This document shows positions 28,198 through 38,902 of a DNA stretch of 64,000 nucleotides, one piece after another (the stretch's first letter is position 1; each line of letters starts with the position of its first letter). Below the pieces are notes generated by a model. It had not been told where the DNA came from and searched no databases. It worked only from the letters and a program-made list of their open reading frames with translations. The stretch comes from Phytophthora hibernalis (Eukaryota; Oomycota; Peronosporomycetes; Peronosporales; Peronosporaceae). The stretch is from NCBI GenBank assembly GCA_012656075.1, contig JAAKBF010000056.1, positions 806,001 to 870,000 of the forward strand. The letters run 5' to 3'. A program made the position numbers and the translations under genes.

Positions 28198-28781
28198 GCA
28201 GAGTGCCGACGCTAGCAGAATCGGCCGACGGGGTTTTAGTTCGCACACCCACGATGTGTTGAAGGCCAGGCGGATAGCGCGAAACCCGCCATGCCAAACC
28301 TTTCAAGCGAGAAGAGCAAAAAGATCGCATGGCTTGGTATGAGCGTTTTCCCGGCTCAGATTGATTGGCGTCGAGGTGATAGTTATCAGTTAAGAACTCG
28401 ACCGAGGGATAGCTTGGGCTCGCGCGTAAAGGAACGGCCAGAGAACCACCCGAAATCCACCGGTCACGGTGACTTCTCCCCGGTCAGATGGCCGGCCACT
28501 GATGTCTAGTCGAGACTTGAGTCAAGTCACACTGACACGCCTCGTGGCTGGCGTGAAGTCGATAGTGGCGGAGACCAGCCGCGAAACCGGAAACACGATA
28601 GCGATGTTGTCCCATTGATACCGTCATTTTTGTTGCCGTCTTGGTGATCTGGTGCGAATCAAAAACGCTACTGTTACCGAAAATTGAGCCAATGTTTTGT
28701 GACAAAGTTTTTTAATATATTTTTTAAAATTCTGTAAAAACAAGATTTATTTTAATAGGCTTCTTAAAAAGAAAGTTCTTA

Positions 28782-29077
28782 CGTAGACCAACTATCTCAT
28801 TAAAGGCAGGCGAATAACCCTAGTACCTGAAAAGCAACAAAAGTCGCCGGCTTCGGCCAGCGAGATCAAGCGCAGCGCTGCGCGCTAGGGTCAAATGAAC
28901 GGGCTTGACCAGAGAGGTTTAGCATCGACGTGCGAAGCGAAGTCTTCGCGCGGTGTGCTAAACCTCGACATTTGCCACGCCACTCCCCGGAGGAGGTTTA
29001 GGGTCAGGGGTACAATTGCTGTAAGAGGTGCTTAAGTTGCAGGATTGTTGGTTTTATGTCCATATAGTTGGTCTACG
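28782..29077. mobile_element. MITE-like element with 14-bp terminal inverted repeats
   Basis: CGTAGACCAACTAT (28782-28795) and its perfect reverse complement (29064-29077) bound a 296-bp segment. Inside are palindromic GC-rich stretches, including GAGGTTTAGCA facing TGCTAAACCTC near 28913 and 28958. No coding sequence is visible. It sits just outside the LPMO cluster. I cannot define a target-site duplication, so the class is open. Confidence 0.45.
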
Positions 29078-29116
29078 AAACGAGTGCCTTTAAAAAAGCC
29101 ACCCAGCCGACTATTG

Positions 29117-29275
29117 CAGTAATCTGCTTCCTCAGCGAACACCTGATATATTTAAAGAATGCAAGTACATGTTTATTTTATCTGAAAGCCTTCTCTGTAT
29201 CGTTTAATTAGCTCTGGAACATACGATTTGACAGGTTATTTAGTGCTGGGTGTTCGCTGAGGAAGCAGATCACTG
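29117..29275. mobile_element. 159-bp MITE-like element
   Basis: Arms of 27 bp at 29117-29143 and 29249-29275 are reverse complements with one mismatch (CAGTRATCTGCTTCCTCAGC and the rest of the arm). The interior is AT-rich and non-coding. The CAGT ends suggest a Tc1/mariner-type derivative, but I do not see a clean TA duplication. Confidence 0.55.
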
Positions 29276-29671
29276 TACAATAAATATATGATTCATCGAT
29301 GGTTATGATTAGCGCTTTAAAAGAGGGGAGAGGAGACCAAGCGCTGCATTTTGTAACCCACGACTCGGGACAAGATTAGTCACAAGGGTTAAGGCGCATT
29401 GCCCCCCAATAGTCTGTGTAGACCGATCAATTCGGCAACATTGCTTGTTGTATCGGGCCTTCCCGGTGCCGTCGCAGCTGCCCATACCACTCGGTGCTAC
29501 GCCATTGTTGTTCACCCCCACTACCAATTTATCCTGCGCCTAGATCCCCCTGGAACCCCCAACTCGCACAACCCTCGATGTCTTGTGTTAGCTCTCCATG
29601 TTCACACCCTGTTTCGATCAGATTATTATCGCATCCGCCACATCCAGCTTTCGCAGCTGCTTTTTCGCGCA

Positions 29672-31288
29672 ATGTATAACGTGGAAAACAAATTCGACGC
29701 CATGGCGGAAAGGTTTTTATCCGTGCTGAGCGAAGTCCAGCGGTCAAGTGTTCGTGTCAGTATTCCTGTATGGGAAAACTGCATTGCTGTGAACGTCAAA
29801 CAAATTCGTGCTGGGGATCTGTTTGTTGAAGAAAATGAGTACTTGGAGAGAGGCAAGAAGATTCGCGACATATCCACCAGTCAACTAGAACCTGTGCACT
29901 CTAAGCTACGGAAACTACTCGATCGGATTGTATCTATTGAGGTTGGCATGCGCATTCTCGACATCTTCCTCCTGCAGGTAAGCTACCGCTGGCAAGCGCT
30001 CGACTGGTATTTCTCTCTAACCGATTTTGTATTCGCAGCCCAATTTCAAGACCGGAGCGAAGTTCAAGCGTAACCCGTCGTTTGCTGAGTTTGCCTTTGT
30101 TGCTCTGTGTCAGACTGCTGTGATTTGTCGTGGTGTTATTCTAGATTCTCCCCAGCTAGAATTATTCACGAGCTGTTAGCGTTTGAAATCACCACAGCAT
30201 CAGTGCAGCAACGTCTTCGTCCTGGTGATTCAGCAGCTAATCGCCCCTGGGAGCGAATATATGGCATGTTTAATGTGTCGACAGCCTCAGTGGAGACATC
30301 AATGCTACGAAAACGAGCTGCGTCGTCAGACATCAGGCAATTGCTGACTTCAGTTCACGTCAACCGGAAGCTCGTCTCTCAGGAGGTGTTCGTACATCAA
30401 CTTGGCTTGGAAGTGGAATACGAATCAACAGCTGAGTTCTCCTACAACGGGTTTTCATTGTTAGAGCAGGTCCGCAAGGAACAGCTAGCGTTGGACCAGC
30501 AAACGTACTGGTGGCGGGAATGCGAGGTTGTCACGACAGTACTGTATAATACGTCAGTACGCCAGCTGGATAACCCAAGTCTAAAGCTGAGAAAGCGTTG
30601 CTTCCGCACGATCGACAAATACCTAGCAACTATCAACACCAAGTTGAAGACTGGCCCAACGCAGTCATCGGCTCCAAATATTCTGCGTTTGAAAAAGGAC
30701 GAACATGACAAACCAAACGACGATGTAAACTCCGAGGATGACGAGTGTCTGCAGAAGAAACTGTTCAACTTGCTTCGAGAGAAAAGTGTGGTCAAGAAGC
30801 GAGCGCAAGTGTTTTGCAACGTGTTTGATTTAGCTGGGTGTCTTTGTGCTTCAATATCACAGAAGAGGAAGCCGTGGCTAATGCGTCGATGGACGGCGCT
30901 GCGCACTGCTGAAAATCGTATCGAACGAATGAAGATAGTTCTGCGTGTTCCGCCCAAAACGCAGCAGAGAACTGGATCGGAGTATTGCGATACGACTATC
31001 TCACAACGAAGCACACTTTCAGTAATTGAACAGATCACCGACGAGACAAACTCATTAGCTGCAGCGCCGATAGCAGGCACAGATCCAGCAACTTCCACCC
31101 AAAACACGTTTCGTCCTGAATTTAACTTACCAACCAACAGCAATTCTGTTGCGTCCGCTACTGATGGTCTGCTGCTATCATCCGCCGAATTAAATGGTGC
31201 GTCGCCAGCGCTAGCCAAGCGATCAGCGACGGGTGAACTGACTGACGGTGAATTCGAGGTGATTGACGAAGCCACACGCAAGCATTAG
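29672..31288 (+). CDS. Unrecognised multi-exon protein-coding gene
   Basis: Exon 1 (29672-29977) starts MYNVENKFDAMAERF and ends in Leu-Gln. A 61-nt GT-AG intron (29978-30038, GTAAGC to TTCGCAG) is phase 0. Exon 2 starts PNFKTGAKFKRNPSFAEFAF at 30039. A second short intron must lie between about 30099 and 30200 to reach the long downstream frame, which reads RIIHELLAFEITTASVQQR and stays open to the stop at 31288; I could not fix its borders. The whole protein would be about 500 residues, mostly charged and helical-looking, with a Ser/Thr-rich stretch before an acidic end (GELTDGEFEVIDE). There is no signal peptide, membrane segment or motif that I recognise. The consistent frame and introns support a real gene in an otherwise TE-rich region. 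Confidence 0.6.
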
Positions 31289-31924
31289 AGGCAGTTTACA
31301 GCAGCAAAACCCAGGTCCAATGACAAGAGGACCAAATTCTTGGAAAAGTACGCCATCGTTTTTCCAGCCACAAAGCTAAGCGCCGAAAAACTTCGCTGCT
31401 GCCTAAAAGAAACACGCCAATTTCGTAACAAACAGCTCCGCTACCGATCGGGCGAGTATATTCCAACAGTCAGATCGACACACTCCCAGAAAGAGGATTG
31501 GACGCTCGAGAGGTTGCAGAAACGAATAAGCACCCAGCATGTCAGAGCTGCCGCGACGCAAAACGCACGAGCGGCGCGGACAGCAGGAATTTGAAGTGCC
31601 AGTACAAACAGCAACCAAAACACACGATGTCATCGTTCTTCAACATCTCGATTGAGAGCTCTGAAATCTAGCAACCCAGCCAGCATATATGTTCTTCACA
31701 TTCAACACAAAAAACACTAGCATTAGTGCATTTACGCAGCATGTTACACAGCTAGCAGGTAAAAAAGCATACAGGAACCCCTGCCTTATTTACCGCCACC
31801 GATGTCTCACAACGATGAGGGTATAGGCACGACGATTGGCCGCATTCACTTCTTGAGCCAATTTCGGCAAGGTAAGTGCCAGCGGCGCTCTATTGGGCGA
31901 GCGGTCTACCACACCGCCGCCATC

Positions 31925-32090
31925 CTAATCGTCCTTCTCGCTGTCCTTCTTCTTGGCTGTATGTGCGCGCTTCTTGTACACAACCTTGTTTCCGCTGTAG
32001 TCGACGTGGGTCTTGGTCTTCTCCTTCTCAGCCTTGATCGTCGTGGCTGCAGCAGGTGGTCGGCGAAATAGCACCTGCAATGAGCTCCGA
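31925..32090 (-). pseudogene. Lys-rich C-terminal exon or gene fragment
   Basis: The minus strand holds a coding-like stretch: Pro-Pro-Ala-Ala-Ala-Thr-Thr-Ile, then KAEKEKTKTHVDYSGN, then KKRAHTAKKKDSEKDD and TAG at 31927-31925. Upstream, a TTGCAG could be an intron acceptor, but no matching upstream exon is evident. It may be the last exon of a small basic protein or a gene fragment. Confidence 0.3.
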
Positions 32091-32094
32091 TTGG

Positions 32095-33100
32095 CCGATT
32101 ATTTCAGGGCTCCTATAGGCCAATTATTCACGGGGATCGGACGGACGCCGGTGCCAAACGGTGCACAACGGCGCAAAACGGGTTGCAGGACAATTCCACG
32201 AATTCCGGTCAAGCCCAAAAATCAGTGATACAGTCAAATCAACGTACTTATCATACACGGGTGAGGCGAAATAACCGTTTTGTTTACGTGAGGTCTTCTA
32301 AGTTCTGGTTGGTCGAAATCGAGAGGGTAATGGAGGGGCACAGGAGAAGAAGACTCCGCCGGTATGCAATGCGCCATTCGATACCGCAATATACAGCGGC
32401 GTCCGCTTGTCGCCTCCACTCGCGTTGATATCCGCGAGAACGATGCAGATGCGACCGCGCGCCGCCCCGAAGCACCGTATGGCCGATGAAGAACTACCAT
32501 GGAAGAGTCTACGTCAAATCTTCCATTTAGATTTGATCGTGTAGTTTATGCTCGAAGTGTCTCGTCGAAATCGTACTTAAATCGTAAAAGGAGGCATTTG
32601 GCTTTCTTGTACATGGGTACATCCTCGTACTTTATCTGAAAACCAGGAAAAGGGAGCATGTTGTCTCCTTCTACCACGAAAAAGTTAACATGCAAATCTT
32701 GGAAGAAAAAACTGCTGTTTTCAACAGAACACCAGGTGCGCATAGCAACCCCATTTGCTTCAGCTCAGGACTCATGGTATGGTTTAGATATGCAGTTGGC
32801 TATTCTAGGTGTAATGACTTGTAACTTGGTTGTTTCTGTGTGCGTTAGCAACTCACATAACACAAATGTATCAAGTGCACGACTTACTGAGACTTTATGT
32901 GAGGAAGGCTCTTTGTTGCTGCCGAGTGTATTTTGTGAAGTGAAGCTTTCCTTCTCTGCCTACTTCTTTATTTCTCTCACTTTTCTCAGCTGTCTGATCT
33001 TCAACTGCACCAAACTTGCAAAACCCTGTAGGGCTAAAGCCTTGAGGCATAAAACCTAACGGGAGAAATCAAAGATGCTCCTGCACACCTATGAGTACCG
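32095..33100. other. Gene-free stretch upstream of the Crypton relic
   Basis: I see no supported gene. Short frames on both strands lack domains and the composition is AT-rich near 32550-32900. Confidence 0.45.
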
Positions 33101-33113
33101 GTACAATTACAAT

Positions 33114-34056
33114 ATGCCACCTACTGGTTGCCATCGTTGCACGGACCCGGATGCGTGTTCACTTGAAGGAGTCCGCCCAGAGACCTTAAAAACCATCACG
33201 CTTAGACCAACGAACACCCAGAAGGCGTACAACAATCGTCTACAAGAGCTTCGAGAGTGGTGCACTGCAAAGGGTACGGGATTCAGTGACTTGACACGAT
33301 ATACGGTAACAGGAGAAAACCTTCATCTCTTCTTGGAAGAGCGCGTCATTGGCAGAGCCAAGCCACAAGGGAAACAACAAACACAGTGACAGAGCAGAAA
33401 CAATTGGAAGATCAACAGTAAAATCGTTCGTGGCAGTAATGGTGGGTTTATGGAAACAACAAGCGCGGGCAAAGATTAACAGCAATTTTTCGCATCGGGA
33501 TGACGCGGGGGCAACACTGTTAAAGCTGACGGAGTTCGACGAGAACGAGAGGAATCGGAAACACTTTGAGGATCGTGGTGCAGATACACTTATGGATTGG
33601 TACACTACGACGGAGCAAATTCAACAAATTGCAGGTTTTGGTTTGGTCTCCGGCACATGACTCAGGAAAATTGTTGCGGAATCTTCTTGCTTTCCTGTTG
33701 AGTCATTATGCATTAATGAGAGGTGAGTCGGCACGTACGATGGAGCTGGCAGATTTGCACTCAATTTGGTTGGAAAACAAGGGTACAGCCCCTGCAGGGC
33801 TGTGATCATGGGGATGCGTCACGGAAAAACAAATCAGGTTAGGCGTATTGAGGTCAGTGCGTGTATGCGAAACAAGAAAGTAAATGTATGCCCCCATGGA
33901 CTGTTGGGAATGTATCTCGTTTGGCGCTGGAATGTCGAAGGGGAGTGGTTTAGGGACTTTAAGTCATCTGAGCGCTGGTACCCAATAAAGTTGCTGAAGA
34001 CTGGCAAAGGTCCAACCAAAGAGATGTCCATATACCTTCTGGGAGTGTTTGGATAG
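33114..34056 (+). pseudogene. Crypton-type tyrosine-recombinase relic
   Basis: Pieces of one protein lie in at least four successive frame segments: an N-terminal part (MPPTGCHRC to about 33389), a middle part (33395-33650, STVKSFVAVMVGLWKQQ), a recombinase segment (33655-33805, LLRNLLAFLLSHYALMRGES) and a C-terminal part (33810-34056, MGMRHGKTNQ, CPHGLLGMYLVWRW). The Leu-Met-Arg-Gly-Glu segment with a following His/Arg-rich part resembles the tyrosine recombinases of Crypton DNA transposons, which are known in oomycetes. The element has no intact frame and is inactive. The call rests on remembered family patterns. Confidence 0.6.
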
Positions 34057-34369
34057 CAGTCGAATCAGGAGATAGTGGGTCGGGTACAGGCGGCTCCACA
34101 GCTTTTCCGTCGGTACCTATATCAGTAAATATACATAATGCACAAATGATGCCGTTCATCATCATCAGCTTACTTATCTGTAATGTTCTGTTGACCCCAC
34201 ACTTTTTCTAAAACAGCCGATTCTGCACATCTGAAGCAAGATGCTTCTTTTTCTTGGTGGTCGCTGGTGACTTTAACTTCGTGGTAGGCGGCTTGGTACG
34301 GGCTGCGGCGGGCTGGAGTCGTTTCTGCGGTGGATCTTTGCTCGTCGTCTCAGGGGCGGTCGCATGCGT

Positions 34370-34709
34370 CTATAGTTGTAGGCGGGCAAGAGCTGCTTCG
34401 CCAAGAGTTCTTCGGACTAAACAGAAAATAAGAAACCAAGCTATACTATCGCACACACGGAAAGTAAAACGTACTAGCTTGTGCAGCCGAGTGCACCATT
34501 ATGTTGGTGATATTGAGTCTTGCGCACAGTTTCTTGTCCATGCACACGTAAGCTAGGATCTCGTCTTCTCCATTGAAGAAATGTACGTCTTGCTTTAAAC
34601 CCTTTCGTTGGCAACCCGGCATCTCGTAGTTCTGGTTGACGTCATTCAAGTGTAGGCGCAATGCTAGGCATGCATAGGCACACCCCAATACGTATACGCA
34701 CTGGATCAT
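34370..34709 (-). CDS. Possible small two-exon gene, unrecognised
   Basis: The minus-strand exon 34709-34475 encodes about 78 residues (including NQNYEMPGCQRKGLKQDVHF). A 58-nt GT-AG intron (34417-34474, GTACGT to TTTAG, phase 1) joins it to a 47-nt exon ending at TAG 34372-34370 (IRRTLGEAALARLQL). The combined length is exactly in frame, 93 residues. The first Met may not be the true start. It lies among TE relics, so it may be a repeat-derived frame. No function can be assigned. Confidence 0.3.
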
Positions 34710-34861
34710 AATCCCAGTCGCGGGTTTCTACGTCCACTTCTCCTTCCGAAGGAGCCGCCAGATAGATTTAAAGTCCATGCAGAAATCCATGAAAAGCCTG
34801 GTGTTTTGCACTGGCTCTATTGACTCATATTCTTTTGCGGCATCGAACCCATGGTTGACCT

Positions 34862-35400
34862 ATGCTGCTCGAACTTGGTGCGCGGTAGTGGCCTCGTAAC
34901 ATCATCGGCCACGTTATCAACGCCCGGAATTATTTGCGTTGTAATTTGTTACAATTCCACATGCTCACGTAGAAAGTGATGTCGTACATCGATTTATTTT
35001 GTTCGCGAGTGAAATTCAGGTGGCTCGCAAGCTTCGTGCGCTCTCATTGTCGACGAATATTTCAGAGGGATGGCTCTGTTTCGCAATTAACTCCTTCAAC
35101 ATTTGCCGTGAGTGGATGACTTCTTGAAAACTGTCATGTACTAGGCTTTGGTAATGTGCAATGCAATTGTCCTTTCGGTTTGGCTAGACCAGGAGAAGGC
35201 ACTGCCATACAACTGAGTGAGATACCCAGCAATAGACTTACGATCATCAACTCTGTTTGCAAAATCAGCATCTGCAAAGCTTTTAGGTGATCATCAAGTT
35301 TCTGCTCTCGCCATTTGGCACCTCCAAGCCATAAACCCAGTCCATTGTCTCCTTAAGTCACGTTTGGCAGTACGTAGGCACCTTACCGGCCAAATTACCG
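34862..35400 (-). mobile_element. Ty1/Copia retrotransposon relic (RNase H region)
   Basis: The minus strand reads, with several stop codons, the RNase H domain of a Copia polyprotein: Phe-Ala-Asp-Ala-Asp-Phe, then DDRKSIAGYLTQLYGSAFSW, an Asp-Asn-Glu-Ser-Ala-like segment, a Thr-Lys-to-Ile-Asp-Val-Arg-His-His-Phe segment, and the closing NVADDVTRPLPRTKFEQ. Upstream (35290-35400) a Tyr-Leu-Arg-Thr segment fits the end of the reverse transcriptase. LTRs are not visible, so it is a fragment. Confidence 0.85.
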
Positions 35401-35409
35401 TCACATGTG

Positions 35410-38400
35410 AGTCAACTACAGTGTAACCAACATAAATCCAGAAATAGGCGTCAACACCAACCGTGAGTGGTAGATCCGCATCAAGCAACACGCAAACGTT
35501 AGAAACTTCTGCGCGTACAGCTTCTTTTATACTGATATATGACGTTTTTGTGTGCCCGATATAATCACGGATACGCGGCATAAAGAAAGATCTGCTACCC
35601 ACTTACCTGGACGAGTACATGTGGAGGAACTGGTTTCATCCGCTGAAGCCATCCCCAACTGACACCTTCTGTGCCTTGGATGCATAGTGAAGCAGTACTA
35701 CTAGGATCTATGTTCCTAAGAGAATACACTCAGCGGACACTTATAGCTTCATTTAAAACAAACCTAAATAAAACGGGGTTGTTTCAAGGCAGCCCCCTGA
35801 TACCGTGTTGTCCCATCACCGGGTGGGTACAGCTTAAGCTGTATCTTGGCTTAGTGTCGGCCGTTTATCCTTAACTCCCACCGTTAACGCGTATCAAAAT
35901 TGCCGGACCCTGTAGAAATATATATAGCCGTCGGGTGTGATCTAATCTGCTGGCTGCCCCTTCCGTAAGCTTTTGACGGAGTTTGCTTGGAGCATCGACC
36001 TTCTTTTCTAAAGGTGAACTTACCCAAATACCATCCAAATTGCCTTCATGACAGGTCGAACCTACGCAATTGATTCGACTGTACAGCCGGTGTAGTATTT
36101 ATATAAGTGCAAACGAGTACTGTCGTTCTTAGACGTAGGTAACAACGTTGGGCAACAGTTATCAATGACCCGAGTATACGAGGAAAAAGTCGATAAAATT
36201 CATCTGAACATTGGTGATAACAGGTTGTCACCACCAGAAGCCCGTTAAATGGACTTCAAATTACGACATACAGAGTAATATCCATCATGTTAATCAGAAG
36301 CCTGTTCGCTAATAGGATCGGTAAGATGACCCGTTACTCGACAACAGCCCGATCCTGGATTTTCAAACGCTCAACCGGTGCACAGTGTTTGCTGCGATCT
36401 TTGAGGTCTGTGATATCAACTATCCAAAAGGCACAGCTCCTCAGGAGCATCTTTAATATTGTGTCTTTCGTAAGCAACAATAAAATAAAGCGATACCGCG
36501 AAGTGTTAGTCGTTTAATATTGGATTTTAGAAACCTAAATGTTCTTCACTCGACTGCTACTTGCTATTAATGTGATTCGATTTCTTTTGAGGATAGTAGA
36601 ATTGTTGATATAGCCCCCTCTTTCCGCGCAACACCTCTGACTGAGAGGCACTTTGAACATGAAGAAAACACGACCACCGAAAAATACATTTTGTATGAAG
36701 CATGAGGATCAATTAGTCCTTCTCGCCTAAAAACCTGCATGAATATTTTTTGCTGGCCACGGCGCCATCGTCGACGTAGTGAAATTGTAAAGTGCCCGCG
36801 CAGTCATCCGGATCGCTTTTACACTCAAGAATCGGCCCCGATATCATACAATTAGGTCTGCTTCGGCTTCTAAATCGATGAAGTCTGAAAACTGCGGGGT
36901 TCGACATACGTATTTAATGATTATCAGTTTGAAATCAAGTGACCGTTGCGCTGTCGAGCGTCAAGTAAACCGCGCGACGTTAGGCTCTTCTTTAGTCCCC
37001 CACGATCGTCAAATCCGTGATATTATCGCAATATCGGGTTTCTTCGACTTTTGTTGTTGTGCCTCTGAATCGCATCGCATAACCCTATTGCGGTTGGTAC
37101 CCCTAAACCCGCAATTTGCTTGGTTTTGGAAATATTAACGAATCATAATGACATGATTTTTTACCAATCCTACCATGTGCGGTAAGCCAAGCAATTTGCT
37201 TGGTTTAACTTTATAATAATTGCAATAAGTATTGTAAAACCACGCAAAATGATAATATTATGCTGCGACGTGCGGGATAAAACCAAGCATTTATGCATGT
37301 TTAACATTTGACTATGGACATTAGGTATACACATTTCAAATATATTGCTGGCCGCAATAGGGATAGGTAGTCTTGTGTCCGCGTCGATTGATTGAAGTAA
37401 ATAAGTCATTGGGGCAGGGTCGCAGTACACCAAAAATATGACAAATATGTTTTGCCCAGGCATTTTAAGCGATGAAGTAATCTCGATGAAGGAACAGTGG
37501 AGGGACTGGGAAGCCGTTCTATGTATGCATCTCACACTCGCAGGAGCGAGAATCACCGCACACATGCTTAGTGGCGGTCATACAACACGCTGTACGTGTT
37601 GGTGTCATGATCCTGGAGTTGGTTCCAGATATTACTGACGAAGATCGGTCAATCCAGCAGAGACGCCGAACTAGTTTGCAAGGAAGACTGTGATGTTTAC
37701 CCTTTCCTCGCGTCCTCGATTTTCCGAAGCCGCGTCTCGAACTTCTCGTCTGAGCCAATCTTCAGTCTTTGCGCGGTGATCGCATCCTCACGCATGAACA
37801 CACCCATTCGAAGCATGTTCCTTCCCGCAGCTGTCGGTTACCCTCGGCTTTATCCAACTCATTGCGGAAATTGTCTAATCTTTTCTTTGGGCGTTTTGCT
37901 GAAAATGTGCCCTTACTTGTACGAGAACATAGTAAAACTAAGTGTTCACTGCCTTTAACACACTTCCAGATTTACCGGCTAGCGCGCAACTCATCGCGCG
38001 CAGGGTTAGACGGAAGCAACACAAACAGGGGCCGGGGGCTGGAAGGCCTTGAATCCCCTGGCCATACAATCTTCAAGATAGCTTTTAGAGGCGCCATCGA
38101 GCGACGGACATGAACATGGGGAGCCGAGGATGGGGTGGAGGAAGCGGTGGCGGCGACGCACGCGGTCAGTTCGGCGCGTGACCAAGCAAGAAGATGTCAG
38201 GAGGGGGCGAAAATCAAGAAGGATGGATGACGGCAGAGGCCAAAGCGGGGACGGCATGTGGACGTAGAGCTGCAGAGGCTGCACGCACATATTCGGCGAG
38301 CGGGCAAGGCAATAAGCAGCCCAAGCCAAAGAAGAACACTCATATTAAGTCGAAGAAGCTAACGAAGACCAATTAGTCTTCAGTAATATGCGGGGAAAGA

Positions 38401-38890
38401 GCAGCCAAGAGCGACGGAAAAGCTACCTTACAACGGTTGCGCTCGTAATCAAGACAAGGATCCCTTCATGAGTACGTGCCGCACACGGTTGTTCGTCTGA
38501 ATGAGCTGACGAGGGAGCGCCGTTTTGAATGGTACATGTTCTGGAAGAGCAATGGTCGCGAAGAAAACATGACGGAACAGCAGCAGAAGGATTAGTGGAA
38601 CGATGCACCGACGGCGGCGCAACACGACAGGTACAAGAATCTCACCTGCTATTGGGACTTACAGAACACAGCGCACGGACAGCGAGTATGACAAGCACAT
38701 GATTCCTCGACTATCCATAGCCATGAGACGAGTAATTTTAGCAGTGGGGCTACCGGGAGCAAATCGAAGACAAAACGTCTGGACAAATTGCCCCGTTGCT
38801 CAATAATATATAGACAACCCACCGCAGAACGATACCGACACACATGTACCTTCTCTGCCAGCAACATATGCAGGATATCCCACTGTGGCA
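35410..38890. other. Gene-poor stretch between Copia and DIRS relics
   Basis: I see no supported gene. Many short frames exist, none with a recognisable domain. GCAATTTGCTTGGTTTT-type phrases occur twice, near 37110 and 37190. Around 38450-38680 frames with Glu/Gln/Arg-rich translation may be degenerate TE sequence. Confidence 0.4.
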
Positions 38891-38902
38891 CTCATGCAAA
38901 AG

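Noticed and set aside
34446..34709. Copia reverse-transcriptase piece (QDVHFFNGEDE resembling DVKTAFLNGEL)
   Set aside because: The similarity covers only a few residues and the order relative to the RNase H relic at 34862-35400 is wrong for the same element, so it is listed only as a weak unrecognised gene.
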